58,038 nucleotides of DNA from Betaproteobacteria bacterium. GTDB taxonomy: Bacteria > Pseudomonadota > Gammaproteobacteria > Burkholderiales > Rhodocyclaceae. The stretch lies in the NCBI GenBank assembly GCA_016234745.1, contig JACRAR010000081.1, positions 1 to 58,038 on the forward strand, in the 5' to 3' direction. The position numbers and the translations under genes were made by a program. This document shows positions 16,507-23,811 of the stretch, piece after piece. The stretch's first letter is position 1, and the number at the start of each line of letters is the position of its first letter. The notes below the pieces were generated by a model, which did not search any database, was not told the origin of the DNA, and worked only from the letters and a program-made list of their open reading frames with translations.

Positions 16507-16897
16507 GTGGACGATGGATGACGTGGCAACGCGTTTCGCCGAGGCGGCCGAGACGGGACGGCGCCTTCCCCGCGTCAGAGTGCAGGGCTACTTCAATGTC
16601 TGGCCTGCCTTTGCACGCGAGGAGTGGGAAGGATTTGTCGATAAGGATTATGTGTACCGGCCGCAGCCTCCCACACCTGAAGCTGTCGATCAGATGCTGG
16701 AAGTGATGCGTTGGGTGCTGTGGCTTGAGGAGCAGCAGCGGCACTTGGTCTGGATGCGGGCCAAGCAGCGCGAGTGGAAGGACATCTGCCGGCGCTTCGG
16801 TTGCAACCGCACGACGGCGTGGCGGCGCTGGCAGAAGGCATTGCAGGTGGTTGCCGACCGGCTCAACCTTTACGATAGTTGCACGCGCGTAATTTGA
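16499..16897 (+). CDS. DUF6362-like HTH protein, last gene of the early operon
   Basis: A 132-residue protein. The start WTMDDVATRFAEAAETGRRL, with RVQGYFNVWP, resembles the DUF6362 family of phage proteins; the C-terminal part (RAKQREWKDICRRFGCNRTT, AWRRWQKALQVVADRL) is a helix-turn-helix that probably binds DNA. In many phages a protein of this type sits at the end of the early region before terminase and may control late transcription; that is inference. About 165 bases without a gene follow. Confidence 0.65.
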   Translation: MAEWTMDDVATRFAEAAETGRRLPRVRVQGYFNVWPAFAREEWEGFVDKDYVYRPQPPTPEAVDQMLEVMRWVLWLEEQQRHLVWMRAKQREWKDICRRFGCNRTTAWRRWQKALQVVADRLNLYDSCTRVI

Positions 16898-17063
16898 AGC
16901 GATTTGGCGTGAGTGCGAGCAAGTGAGCGGGTATGGTAGGGAATACGCGGGTTTTGCGCATGCAACATCCGACACGGTTTTTGGGTAGGATGACGGTTAT
17001 GATCTGGACAGAGGTGCGAGCCGATCCAGTCGTTTCGTAGGGAAGATGGAATGCCCAGATTGT

Positions 17064-17375
17064 CTATGCGTGAGAGGGAGAAATTGGCTGTACCGCCAAA
17101 CGCATTCCCATGGCCTTCAGAATTGCGGTGAGCGTTTTTAGCTCAGGATTTCCTTGTTCTGACAAGGTGCGGTAGATTGTATTGGCGTTCACTTCAGCCT
17201 GGCGTGCCACTTCTTGCACGCCACCGAATGCCTTGCTGAGATTACGGAGTGCGAGCATGAGATCCGTTTCGTCACCATCTTCTAACACAGAGTTCAGATA
17301 GTCTGCCGCAAGGTCGGGATCGCGACGGAACATTTCAACGGTTGCTTCCTCGTGAGTTCGATGTGTCTTAGCCAT
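17064..17375 (-). CDS. HigA/HI1420-like antitoxin
   Basis: A 103-residue protein starting at MAKTHRTHEEATVEM. Residues 45-95 form an XRE-like helix-turn-helix (KAFGGVQEVARQAEVNANTI, then YRTLSEQGNPELKTL and ILKAMGMRL), typical of the addiction-module antidote family. Toxin comes first and antitoxin second, overlapping by eight bases, as in HI1419/HI1420-type pairs. It neutralises the toxin and likely autorepresses from the inverted repeat at 17697. Confidence 0.85.
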   Translation of the reverse strand: MAKTHRTHEEATVEMFRRDPDLAADYLNSVLEDGDETDLMLALRNLSKAFGGVQEVARQAEVNANTIYRTLSEQGNPELKTLTAILKAMGMRLAVQPISPSHA

Positions 17376-17691
17376 TTCGTTTCTCCCAATCCTTGAGTAA
17401 TCGGATTGCCCGCTCGATGTCGCGGCTTTGTGACTTCTTGTCGCCGCCACTGGTAAGCAGGACCATCATGCTGCCCAACTGCGCGAAATAGACGCGATAA
17501 CCAGCACCAACGTCAATCCGCAGTTCTGAGATGCCATCACGCAAGTAGGCGTGATCACCAAGCAACCCTGCCTCGACTCGAGCGACGCGTCTGATCACGG
17601 CAATCTTCGCAACACGGTCGCGAAGGCTATCGAGCCAAGACTGATACAGGTCGTTGCCGCTTTCGTCGAGGTAATGGACGATCTGGTGCAT
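17368..17691 (-). CDS. RelE/ParE-type toxin (HI1419-like addiction killer)
   Basis: A 107-residue basic protein with the family pattern: SWLDSLRDRVAKIAVIRRVA near the N-terminus, YLRDGISELRIDVGAGYRVY in the middle, and LLTSGGDKKSQSRDIERA, then RLLKDW at the end. RelE/HigB-type toxins usually cleave mRNA on the ribosome; this was not tested. Lies minus-strand between the early operon and the methyltransferases, so it is a prophage-borne stabilisation or exclusion module. Confidence 0.87.
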   Translation of the reverse strand: MHQIVHYLDESGNDLYQSWLDSLRDRVAKIAVIRRVARVEAGLLGDHAYLRDGISELRIDVGAGYRVYFAQLGSMMVLLTSGGDKKSQSRDIERAIRLLKDWEKRNG

Positions 17692-17696
17692 GAATG

Positions 17697-17720
17697 TATT
17701 TTAGCTTAAAAGCGAAAATA
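17697..17720. promoter_or_regulatory. Inverted-repeat operator of the toxin-antitoxin pair
   Basis: TATTTTAGCT (17697-17706), four bases, then AGCGAAAATA (17711-17720) form a 10-bp inverted repeat with one mismatch, six bases upstream of the toxin ATG. On the minus strand it includes TAAAAT, a -10-like box. Position and symmetry suit autorepression by the antitoxin. Confidence 0.55.
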
Positions 17721-17863
17721 GGCAAGGCTATTTCCCCTTCCTGCTCACGAAGAGTTTGATCAAAACAGCATCGATTGAGCAGAATTTGACGGGTCCTTCC
17801 TGGCCAAAATCCCATGCGGGAGGCGCGAGCCCGGCATTGCGATAGCGTCAGACTTAAAAACGA

Positions 17864-17902
17864 GGTTACCAGGGTTACCAGTTACCACCCAGGTTACCAC
17901 CC
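17864..17902. repeat. Four GTTACCA direct repeats before the methyltransferase genes
   Basis: GTTACCA occurs at 17865-17871, 17874-17880, 17881-17887 and 17893-17899; three copies read GGTTACC and two are followed by CCC. They stand about 60 bases before the first ParB-domain methyltransferase gene. The spacing (9, 7, 12) is irregular, so they look like binding sites, not a simple slippage repeat. Function unknown. Confidence 0.6.
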
Positions 17903-17925
17903 TTGATGTTCCACCAATATTTGTG

Positions 17926-17948
17926 ACCCACCCCTGTGGTGGGTTTTT
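17926..17948 (+). terminator. Hairpin with T-run before the methyltransferase gene
   Basis: ACCCACC (17926-17932), loop CCTGT, GGTGGGT (17938-17944), then TTTT on the plus strand: a rho-independent terminator shape. It ends only nine bases before the ATG at 17957, so it could attenuate read-through into the methyltransferases, or lie in their leader. Confidence 0.6.
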
Positions 17949-17956
17949 ACATTCCA

Positions 17957-19378
17957 ATGACCGAGTCCCTGAGCGTCGAATACCGGAAGGTCGAGACGCT
18001 GATCCCCTTTGCCAGAAATCCCCGGACACATTCCGAAGCCCAGGTTGCCAAGATCGCGGCCAGCATTGTTGAATTTGGCTGGACCAGTCCGGTTCTGGTG
18101 GACGCTAGCCAGGGCATCATCGCTGGCCACGGCCGTCTGGCCGCCGCCCGCAAGCTGGGACTGGCCGAAGTACCGGTCATCGAACTGAGTCATCTCACGC
18201 CGGAACAGAAACGCGCCTACGTGATTGCCGACAACCGTCTGGCACTGGACGCCGGATGGGATGAAGAAATGTTGGTGCTGGAACTGGCCGAGCTGTCCGA
18301 GTCGGGTTACGACCTGACCCTCACCGGTTTCTCCAACGAAGAGATTGAGACATTGCTGGTCGATGCCGAGGGTGAATCGACCGAGGAAGGATCAACCAAC
18401 CCCGATGAGGACACCGCCGACCAGGTGCCAGACCCACCGGTCAACCCAGTCTCCCGTCCTGGCGACATCTGGCAACTGGGTGCGCACCGTCTGATCTGTG
18501 GCGATGCCGCCGATGCCGACGTGGTTGCCCAATTGATGGCTGGAGAGAAGGCAGTGCTCTGCTTCACCTCCCCACCCTACGGCAACCAGCGCCAATATAC
18601 ACAACCGAGTACGAACACCATCATGGATTGGGACGCCTTGATGCGCGGCGTATTTTCACAACTGCCCATGGCGCCCAACGGCCAGGTGCTGGTCAATCTG
18701 GGATTGATCCACCGTGAGCAAGAGGTCATCCCCTACTGGGACAGCTGGCTCGACTGGATGCGTACTCAGGGCTGGCGACGTTTCGCATGGTACGTCTGGG
18801 ACCAGGGACCGGGATTGCCCGGCGACTGGAATGGCCGGCTGGCACCCGCCTTCGAGTTCGTCTTCCACTTCAATCGGAAGGAAAGTGAGGCCCGCCGCCC
18901 CAACAAGATTGTGCCCTGTATTTATGCCGGGCGCGACACGCATCTGCGTGGTGATGGCACCAGCGCTGGCGGCATGAGAAACAAGGACGGCAGCAAAACG
19001 GCATGGAACCATGTGGGTACCGTCACCCAGGAGACCAAGATTCCCGATGCGGTGATTCGGATCATGCGGCACAAGGGCAAGATCGGCCAGGATATTGATC
19101 ATCCGGCCGTGTTTCCGGTGGCGCTGCCGCAGAATGTCATCGAGGCCTACACCGATGTCGGCGACATCGTCTTCGAACCCTTCTGCGGTTCCGGCACAAC
19201 CCTCCTTGCGGCTCAGCGCACTGGTCGTGTGGTCTGCGCCACCGAAATTGCGCCGGAGTATGTCGATGTGGCCGTGAAGCGGTTCCAGCAGAATTTTCCG
19301 CAGGTGCCAGTCACCTTGGCATCAACTCGACAAGTATTCAATGAGGTCGCGAGTGAGCGATTGGGAGCATCCGCATGA
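17957..19378 (+). CDS. ParB-domain/DNA methyltransferase fusion (SPPY type)
   Basis: A 473-residue fusion. Residues 5-125 form a ParB N-terminal domain (LIPFARNPRTHSEAQVAKIA; GHGRLAAARKLGLAEVPVIE). After an acidic linker (about 135-160) comes a beta-class methyltransferase with motif IV TSPPYGN near residue 205 and the SAM-binding motif FEPFCGSGTT near 407. SPPY favours N4-cytosine, although adenine enzymes of this type exist. Such fusions are common in temperate phages and probably protect phage DNA from host restriction. MTES at 17957 is chosen over an ATG at 17936 because homologous proteins begin this way. Overlaps the second copy by ATGA. Confidence 0.9.
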   Translation: MTESLSVEYRKVETLIPFARNPRTHSEAQVAKIAASIVEFGWTSPVLVDASQGIIAGHGRLAAARKLGLAEVPVIELSHLTPEQKRAYVIADNRLALDAGWDEEMLVLELAELSESGYDLTLTGFSNEEIETLLVDAEGESTEEGSTNPDEDTADQVPDPPVNPVSRPGDIWQLGAHRLICGDAADADVVAQLMAGEKAVLCFTSPPYGNQRQYTQPSTNTIMDWDALMRGVFSQLPMAPNGQVLVNLGLIHREQEVIPYWDSWLDWMRTQGWRRFAWYVWDQGPGLPGDWNGRLAPAFEFVFHFNRKESEARRPNKIVPCIYAGRDTHLRGDGTSAGGMRNKDGSKTAWNHVGTVTQETKIPDAVIRIMRHKGKIGQDIDHPAVFPVALPQNVIEAYTDVGDIVFEPFCGSGTTLLAAQRTGRVVCATEIAPEYVDVAVKRFQQNFPQVPVTLASTRQVFNEVASERLGASA

Positions 19379-20646
19379 GCATCTCCTGGCTGGCCGACAA
19401 GATCGAACAGTGGCCGACTAACAAGCTCGTGCCCTACGTTCGAAACGCCCGGACGCACTCGGATGCACAAGTGGCGCAGATCGCTGCATCGATCGCCGAG
19501 TTCGGATTCACCAACCCAATTCTGGCAGGCAGTGATGGTGTCATTGTCGCCGGTCATGGCCGACTGGCGGCGGCCCAGAAACTGGGCATTGATACAGTAC
19601 CTGTCGTGGTACTGGATCATCTAACCCAAACCCAACGTCGCGCACTGGTGATTGCGGACAACCGCATCGCCGAAAATGCAAGCTGGGACGACGCCATGTT
19701 GCAGGTTGAACTGGCCGCGCTCCAGGATGAGGATTTCGACTTGTCCCTGACCGGGTTCGACGCCGATGCACTCGCCGATCTGCTGGCCGGCGAAGAGACG
19801 ACGAACGAGGGTCAAACCGACGAGGATGCGGTACCGGAGTCAGCTGGACCCACAGTCTCACGCCTGGGTGATGTCTGGATCTGCGGCAATCACCGGGTGC
19901 TCTGTGGTGATGCAACGCAAGAGGAGAGCTACCAGGCGCTGCTGGGTGACGAGCATGTGGCCATGGTCTGGCAGGATCCACCGTATGGCGTCAATTACGC
20001 CAACAGCGCCAAGGACAAGATGCGCGGCAAGAATCGCCCCATCCTCAACGACAACTTGGGTGAGAATTTTCAGCCATTTCTGGAGGCTGCGCTGGTCCCG
20101 ATGATGGCACGCTGCGACGGTGCAATCTACATCGCCATGAGCAGCAGCGAACTCGATACCCTGCAGGCCGCGTTCCGCGCAGCGGGCGGCAAGTGGTCCA
20201 CCTTCATCATCTGGACCAAGAACACTTTCACGCTGGGTCGTGCCGATTACCAGCGGCAGTACGAACCGATCCTGTACGGGTGGCCGGATGGATCCACCCA
20301 CCACTGGTGCGGTGATCGCGACCAGGGTGACGTATGGCAAATCAAAAAACCTCACAAGAACGATTTACATCCGACCATGAAGCCTGTCGAACTGGTTGAG
20401 CGTGCGTTGCGAAACTCAAGTCGCCCGGGCGATACGGTGCTTGATTGTTTTGGTGGTTCAGGCACCACCTTGATTGCTTGCGAGCGATCAGAGCGGCATT
20501 CGCGACTGATGGAACTGGATCCGAATTACGTGGATGTGATTGTTCACCGTTGGCAGGATTATTCGGGTGGCAAGGCCACCCGCCAGTCTGACGGCGTGAT
20601 GTTTGATTCGCTTGAGTCAGAACCCCTTGAACAAATTGCGGCGTAG
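19375..20646 (+). CDS. ParB-domain/DNA methyltransferase fusion (DPPY type)
   Basis: A 423-residue paralogue of the upstream gene with the same order: ParB N-terminal domain (LVPYVRNARTHSDAQVAQIA; GHGRLAAAQKLGIDTVPVV), acidic linker, then a beta-class methyltransferase with DPPYGVNYANS near residue 200 and LDCFGGSGTT near 355. DPPY indicates N6-adenine specificity. Differing motif IV and diverged target regions suggest that the two enzymes modify different bases or sites. No restriction endonuclease gene is adjacent. Confidence 0.92.
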   Translation: MSISWLADKIEQWPTNKLVPYVRNARTHSDAQVAQIAASIAEFGFTNPILAGSDGVIVAGHGRLAAAQKLGIDTVPVVVLDHLTQTQRRALVIADNRIAENASWDDAMLQVELAALQDEDFDLSLTGFDADALADLLAGEETTNEGQTDEDAVPESAGPTVSRLGDVWICGNHRVLCGDATQEESYQALLGDEHVAMVWQDPPYGVNYANSAKDKMRGKNRPILNDNLGENFQPFLEAALVPMMARCDGAIYIAMSSSELDTLQAAFRAAGGKWSTFIIWTKNTFTLGRADYQRQYEPILYGWPDGSTHHWCGDRDQGDVWQIKKPHKNDLHPTMKPVELVERALRNSSRPGDTVLDCFGGSGTTLIACERSERHSRLMELDPNYVDVIVHRWQDYSGGKATRQSDGVMFDSLESEPLEQIAA

Positions 20647-20761
20647 TTGTGATCAGCCATGATGATGCGGAATTGAAGGGTGTTTTCAGCGCAATCATGC
20701 GGACAGTGTATGGAGAATCAGTGCCACACTACGAGCTCGTTAACCTAAGAAAGAGTTCGCC

Positions 20762-21079
20762 ATGACTACCGCTACCAAACCTGCCGCCAAAAAACCCGCG
20801 GCGAAACCAGCCGCAAAACCGGCTGCCAAAAAGCCAGCAGCGAAAGCCGCGGTGAAAAAGCCTGCTGTGAAAAAGCCGGCAGCTAAGAAACCTGCGGCTA
20901 AGCCGGTTGTCAAAAAACCGGCAGTGAAAAAGGCAGCGGCAAAACCCGCAGCGAAGAAACCCGTAGTTAAGAAACCTGCCGTGAAGAAACCAGTGGCCAA
21001 GAAGCCAGCGGCGAAAGCTGCCGCCAAGAAACCCGCCGCGAAAAAGCCGGCTGCAAAGAAGCCTGCCGCTAAGAAATAG
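20762..21079 (+). CDS. Histone H1-like Lys/Pro/Ala repeat protein
   Basis: A 105-residue protein made almost wholly of [10 protein letters not shown] pentad repeats after MTTATKPAAKKP, like the C-terminal tails of bacterial H1-like proteins (AlgP, Hc1-type). It is strongly basic, disordered and likely binds DNA without sequence preference. A ribosome site is AAGAAAG before the ATG. The same KKPAAKK style recurs at the tail of the HU protein at 22030, and both genes end at near-identical terminators. Confidence 0.8.
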   Translation: MTTATKPAAKKPAAKPAAKPAAKKPAAKAAVKKPAVKKPAAKKPAAKPVVKKPAVKKAAAKPAAKKPVVKKPAVKKPVAKKPAAKAAAKKPAAKKPAAKKPAAKK

Positions 21080-21103
21080 CTGTCGCGGCTTCGTTCCGAA
21101 TAC

Positions 21104-21137
21104 AACAAGGGCGACCCGAGGGTTGCCCTTGTTGCGT
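21104..21137 (+). terminator. Terminator of the histone-like gene
   Basis: AACAAGGGCGACC / GGTTGCCCTTGTT form a 13-bp stem (one G-T pair) around CGAG, followed by GCGTTT. It closely resembles the terminator at 22381 after the HU gene. Confidence 0.8.
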
Positions 21138-21202
21138 TTGAGGGGAGCAACTGGGCAACAGGCGTGTGTGAGTGTGACGGTGTGGCGTTTGTCTCGCTGG
21201 GA

Positions 21203-21376
21203 TCAGAAACGTGACGTTTTGAAAACCTGGAATCCGTTGGCGGTATGTCGGACAAAACGTAGCCACAAGCCATTGCCGCTGCGTTCGGCAGTAACCAAGA
21301 TTGTCTTATCGCCGGATATCTTGATTTCCTGGCCAGGCTTGAGGGCGTTGATTTGTTGGTCGAGGGGGGATGTCAT
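21203..21376 (-). CDS. Small unknown protein (small-gene array)
   Basis: A 57-residue protein starting MTSPLDQQINALKPGQEIKI; beta-rich (DKTILVTAERSGNGLWLRFV). The ATG at 21376 is preceded by GGAGAT. It follows the gene at 21388 with an 11-base gap, so the two form one block headed by repeat unit A (21626). No family known. Confidence 0.6.
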   Translation of the reverse strand: MTSPLDQQINALKPGQEIKISGDKTILVTAERSGNGLWLRFVRHTANGFQVFKTSRF

Positions 21377-21387
21377 GGCGATCTCCT

Positions 21388-21591
21388 TTATGCCATCTCG
21401 TAACCGGCGCGTTCGAGGCGGGATGCATCGGCAGGGGTGACCACCCAAAACTCGCCGCGCTCGCCGTCGTGGTCACCCAGGACGATGCGCATCGGGTAAG
21501 TGGCGTGATTTGCAAAACTGCTGGCGTTGGCCAGGGTGTTGAAGCGAAGCAGTGTGCTCTTGATCAGGCTTTTGAGGGTGGGGGTGGTCAT
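21388..21591 (-). CDS. Small unknown protein (small-gene array)
   Basis: A 67-residue protein starting MTTPTLKSLIKSTLLRFNTL. The ATG at 21591 follows GGAGAACAAG, a good ribosome site; an in-frame upstream extension to 21672 would translate through repeat unit A and is rejected. The C-terminal half, RIVLGDHDGERGEFWVVTPA, looks beta-stranded. First gene of block A. Function unknown. Confidence 0.6.
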   Translation of the reverse strand: MTTPTLKSLIKSTLLRFNTLANASSFANHATYPMRIVLGDHDGERGEFWVVTPADASRLERAGYEMA

Positions 21592-21625
21592 CTTGTTCTC
21601 CTTCGGGTTGATCGTTGCGACACCC

Positions 21626-21659
21626 GTATGAACGCGCTGTTTGATTGAGTAGTCAAGCG
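21626..21659 (-). repeat. Repeated block-head element, unit A
   Basis: One of five copies (A-E) of a ~33-bp element. Forward reading: GTATGAACGCGCTGTT, variable bases, then TCAAGC. This is the most diverged copy. It starts 35 bases before the ATG at 21591. Confidence 0.75.
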
Positions 21660-21699
21660 GAAGATCGAACAATTTTTAACTTTCTGCCGGAGTGGGGTT

Positions 21700-21894
21700 C
21701 TATTTTCGGCCAGTCACGGTGGCGAGTTTGCTGCGCGCCGATTCGCTCTGCCAACGGCAAGGGCCTTTACCGTCTTTGGCTTCCGCGTTCCATCTCGCCA
21801 ATATTTCATCATCCGACCAGCCCTTGGCGGTGAGGTAGGCGTAATCATCGGCGTCGTAGTTGGTATGGTCATGCAGGGTGGTGTGGGTAGTCAT
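21700..21894 (-). CDS. Small acidic protein (small-gene array)
   Basis: A 64-residue protein: MTTHTTLHDHTNYDADDYAY, then LTAKGWSDDEILARWNAEAK. The last segment resembles a short helical substrate- or partner-binding motif around Trp. Only gene of block B, headed by repeat unit B (21931). Function unknown. Confidence 0.6.
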   Translation of the reverse strand: MTTHTTLHDHTNYDADDYAYLTAKGWSDDEILARWNAEAKDGKGPCRWQSESARSKLATVTGRK

Positions 21895-21930
21895 GGTGGT
21901 GTCCTTTGTGTTGATGTGGATTCGACATCC

Positions 21931-21963
21931 GTATGAACGCGCTGTTCCAACGAGAAGCCAAGC
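21931..21963 (-). repeat. Repeated block-head element, unit B
   Basis: Forward reading GTATGAACGCGCTGTTC, six variable bases, GAAGCCAAGC. It starts 37 bases before the ATG at 21894 and lies between that gene and the divergent HU gene, so it could influence both. Confidence 0.8.
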
Positions 21964-22029
21964 TATTTTTGATGGAATTTGAATTGATGGCAGAATGGCG
22001 CCTTTCCAACCCCTGCGAGAGATGCCACC

Positions 22030-22359
22030 ATGAACAAATCCGAATTGGTCGAAGCCCTGGCGGCGCGTACCAAACTTTCCAAGGCTGCAACAGGCGACGC
22101 CCTGGATGCATTGATCGAAATCATCACCACGGCGGTCGCCAAGGGCGACGATGTCGCTTTGGTCGGCTTCGGTACGTTCAAGTCAGCCAAGCGCGCGGCG
22201 CGCACCGGCCGCAATCCGCAGACTGGCGCAGCGTTGAAGATTGCTGCAGCTACGGTGCCGAAGTTTACGGCAGGGGCAACATTCAAAGCAGCGGTATCCG
22301 GCAAGAAGGCTGCCGCCAAAAAACCAGCAGCAAAGAAGCCCGCTACCAAGAAGAAGTAA
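22030..22359 (+). CDS. HU-family DNA-binding protein with Lys-rich tail
   Basis: A 109-residue HU/IHF-type protein: [20 protein letters not shown], then [30 protein letters not shown] and the final [14 protein letters not shown]. The DNA-gripping arm with GRNPQTG is intact. A 19-residue C-terminal [12 protein letters not shown]-type tail is added, as in some bacterial HU variants, and matches the style of the protein at 20762. It could condense phage or host DNA; phages more often use the host HU. Confidence 0.88.
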   Translation: MNKSELVEALAARTKLSKAATGDALDALIEIITTAVAKGDDVALVGFGTFKSAKRAARTGRNPQTGAALKIAAATVPKFTAGATFKAAVSGKKAAAKKPAAKKPATKKK

Positions 22360-22380
22360 TCATCAGTTTGCACTGAACCG

Positions 22381-22414
22381 GACAAGGGCGACCTACGGGT
22401 CGCCCTTGTCGTTT
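22381..22414. terminator. Bidirectional terminator between HU and the small-gene array
   Basis: GACAAGGGCGACC / GGTCGCCCTTGTC, a perfect 13-bp stem with a 4-base loop, followed by GTTTGT. It lies between convergent genes (22359 and 22428) and may serve both strands. Confidence 0.8.
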
Positions 22415-22427
22415 GTGAATCGAGCAT

Positions 22428-22664
22428 TCAGTTCATCGCGGCACGGCGAATGCCGAGCATGTATTTCAACAAATCATCATCGAAGCCGTAGTGCTCGATG
22501 TTGATGCGGTCCAGTCCTTCACGTTGCAGTATTCGCCAGCGGGCAGCATCGCTGCCGGCTTCTCGCAACTCATCGCTGATCTGATCGAGGTGGAGGCTCT
22601 CCTCGTCAGTCAACCGCCGTGGCTGATTCTTCAGGTCCTGCAGGATAGTGATGAGCTTCAACAT
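22428..22664 (-). CDS. Small charged helical protein (small-gene array)
   Basis: A 78-residue protein: MLKLITILQDLKNQPRRLTD, then SLHLDQISDELREAGSDAAR and the end DDDLLKYMLGIRRAAMN. Last gene of block C after the DUF3489 gene (14-base gap). No domain known. Confidence 0.6.
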   Translation of the reverse strand: MLKLITILQDLKNQPRRLTDEESLHLDQISDELREAGSDAARWRILQREGLDRINIEHYGFDDDLLKYMLGIRRAAMN

Positions 22665-22678
22665 AGTGCGGCTCCTGA

Positions 22679-23239
22679 TCAAACGATGCGATAGACGCGG
22701 GATGCCCCGGTGTCCTTGAATGACGTGATGTTGAGCCCGAGTTTCTTCTTGAGGGCACCGGCAAATGTGCCTCGCACCGTGTGGGCCTGCCACCCGGTGG
22801 CTTCGCAGATTTCATTGATGGTCGCGCCGTTGGGGCGCTGAAGCATCTCGATCACGGTGGCTTGCTTCGAGTTGTCGCGCAGACGAGGTTTGCCCTCGAC
22901 ACCAGTCTTAAGCAGGCGTTGGGCAGCCTCCTGCTTTTCTTGCGCCCACGTGGCCTCAGACGTCGCCACGGCGGCCTCAACCTCAGGATCGGGGTGACTG
23001 GCCGCAGGCGCTGGCCGGGAGCGCCCAATGACCTCGTAGCCCGCGTCGGTAATGAAGCAGTCGAATATTTTGACGCCCGAAACCAATGCCTTGCTGAAAA
23101 GGGAGGCGATCACTTTGGTTCTGGCACCCCCTTTGATGTGGTCAGGAAACGCCTGGTTGGTGACGAGATGTTGGGGATGCTCGGCGGCATGTTCCAGAAT
23201 ATGGCGTTGGGTTTCGGTCAGTGTGATGCTGGTGGTCAT
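22679..23239 (-). CDS. DUF3489 protein
   Basis: A 186-residue protein. The start at 23239 (MTTSITLTETQRHILEHAAE) has GGAGAT upstream; a longer frame to 23347 runs into the preceding small gene. The C-terminal 70 residues match DUF3489, a winged-helix-like module: KQATVIEMLQRPNGATINEI, then CEATGWQAHTVRGTFAGALK and GASRVYRIV. The family is common in proteobacterial prophages and islands, function unknown, probably DNA-binding. Second gene of block C. Confidence 0.85.
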   Translation of the reverse strand: MTTSITLTETQRHILEHAAEHPQHLVTNQAFPDHIKGGARTKVIASLFSKALVSGVKIFDCFITDAGYEVIGRSRPAPAASHPDPEVEAAVATSEATWAQEKQEAAQRLLKTGVEGKPRLRDNSKQATVIEMLQRPNGATINEICEATGWQAHTVRGTFAGALKKKLGLNITSFKDTGASRVYRIV

Positions 23240-23258
23240 GGCAAATCTCCTTGGTGGG

Positions 23259-23414
23259 TTATGCGACGCGTTGGATGGCCTTTGCGCCGATGATGCGGGA
23301 CTGGGGATACAACCACTCGACGCACGCGTAGATATCGTCGAGGTCATTCACTTGCAGCATGCGCAGGATATTGATGCCGGTGGCGAGGGTGATTCTGACT
23401 TGGTAGGTTTTCAT
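23259..23414 (-). CDS. 51-residue unknown protein heading block C
   Basis: Short gene found by reading the strand between repeat unit C and the DUF3489 gene. It begins MKTYQVRITLATGINILRML, continues VNDLDDIYACVEWLYPQSRI and ends in KAIQRVA. The ATG at 23414 stands 34 bases from unit C, the same distance as at the other blocks, and the stop is 19 bases before the DUF3489 start. Function unknown. Confidence 0.6.
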   Translation of the reverse strand: MKTYQVRITLATGINILRMLQVNDLDDIYACVEWLYPQSRIIGAKAIQRVA

Positions 23415-23447
23415 GTTGTGGCTCCTGCGCGCGGGTTGATGACGATC

Positions 23448-23480
23448 GTATGAACACGCTGTTCAAGATTGAAGCCAAGC
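23448..23480 (-). repeat. Repeated block-head element, unit C
   Basis: Forward reading GTATGAACACGCTGTTC, six variable bases, GAAGCCAAGC, continuing GTTTTCTGCT as in unit D. It starts 34 bases before the ATG at 23414. Confidence 0.8.
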
Positions 23481-23507
23481 GTTTTCTGCTCGACTTCGAT
23501 CTTTAGT

Positions 23508-23717
23508 TCAATCGGCGCGAGCGATCTCCTGTTCCGTCGCTTTCGGTGTGGCACTGCCCAATTCGGCACCGGCTTTGAAGGCGGCCTCGAGTGCACTCTT
23601 GATGCCCCACACACTCACTTCGTGGAAGTCGAGGCGATCGCTGTTACGGGTTTTAAGGGTGTCGATAAAAAGGTGATCCAGGGCAATGCGGGTCAGGAGG
23701 GTGTCGATCTGTTTCAT
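23508..23717 (-). CDS. Small unknown protein (small-gene array)
   Basis: A 69-residue protein: MKQIDTLLTRIALDHLFIDT, then SDRLDFHEVSVWGIKSALEA and AGAELGSATPKATE. Mostly helical. Sole gene of block D, headed by unit D (23751). The pattern DTLxTRNSDRLDFHE suggests a compact soluble domain, but no family was recognised. Confidence 0.6.
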   Translation of the reverse strand: MKQIDTLLTRIALDHLFIDTLKTRNSDRLDFHEVSVWGIKSALEAAFKAGAELGSATPKATEQEIARAD

Positions 23718-23750
23718 GGCGTTGTCCTTGTGATGTGATTGATGACGATC

Positions 23751-23783
23751 GTATGAACGCGCTGTTCGAGAGTGAAGCCAAGC
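23751..23783 (-). repeat. Repeated block-head element, unit D
   Basis: Forward reading GTATGAACGCGCTGTTC, six variable bases, GAAGCCAAGC, then GTTTTCTGCT. It starts 34 bases before the ATG at 23717. Confidence 0.8.
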
Positions 23784-23811
23784 GTTTTCTGCTTGGATTC
23801 ACAATTCTTTT

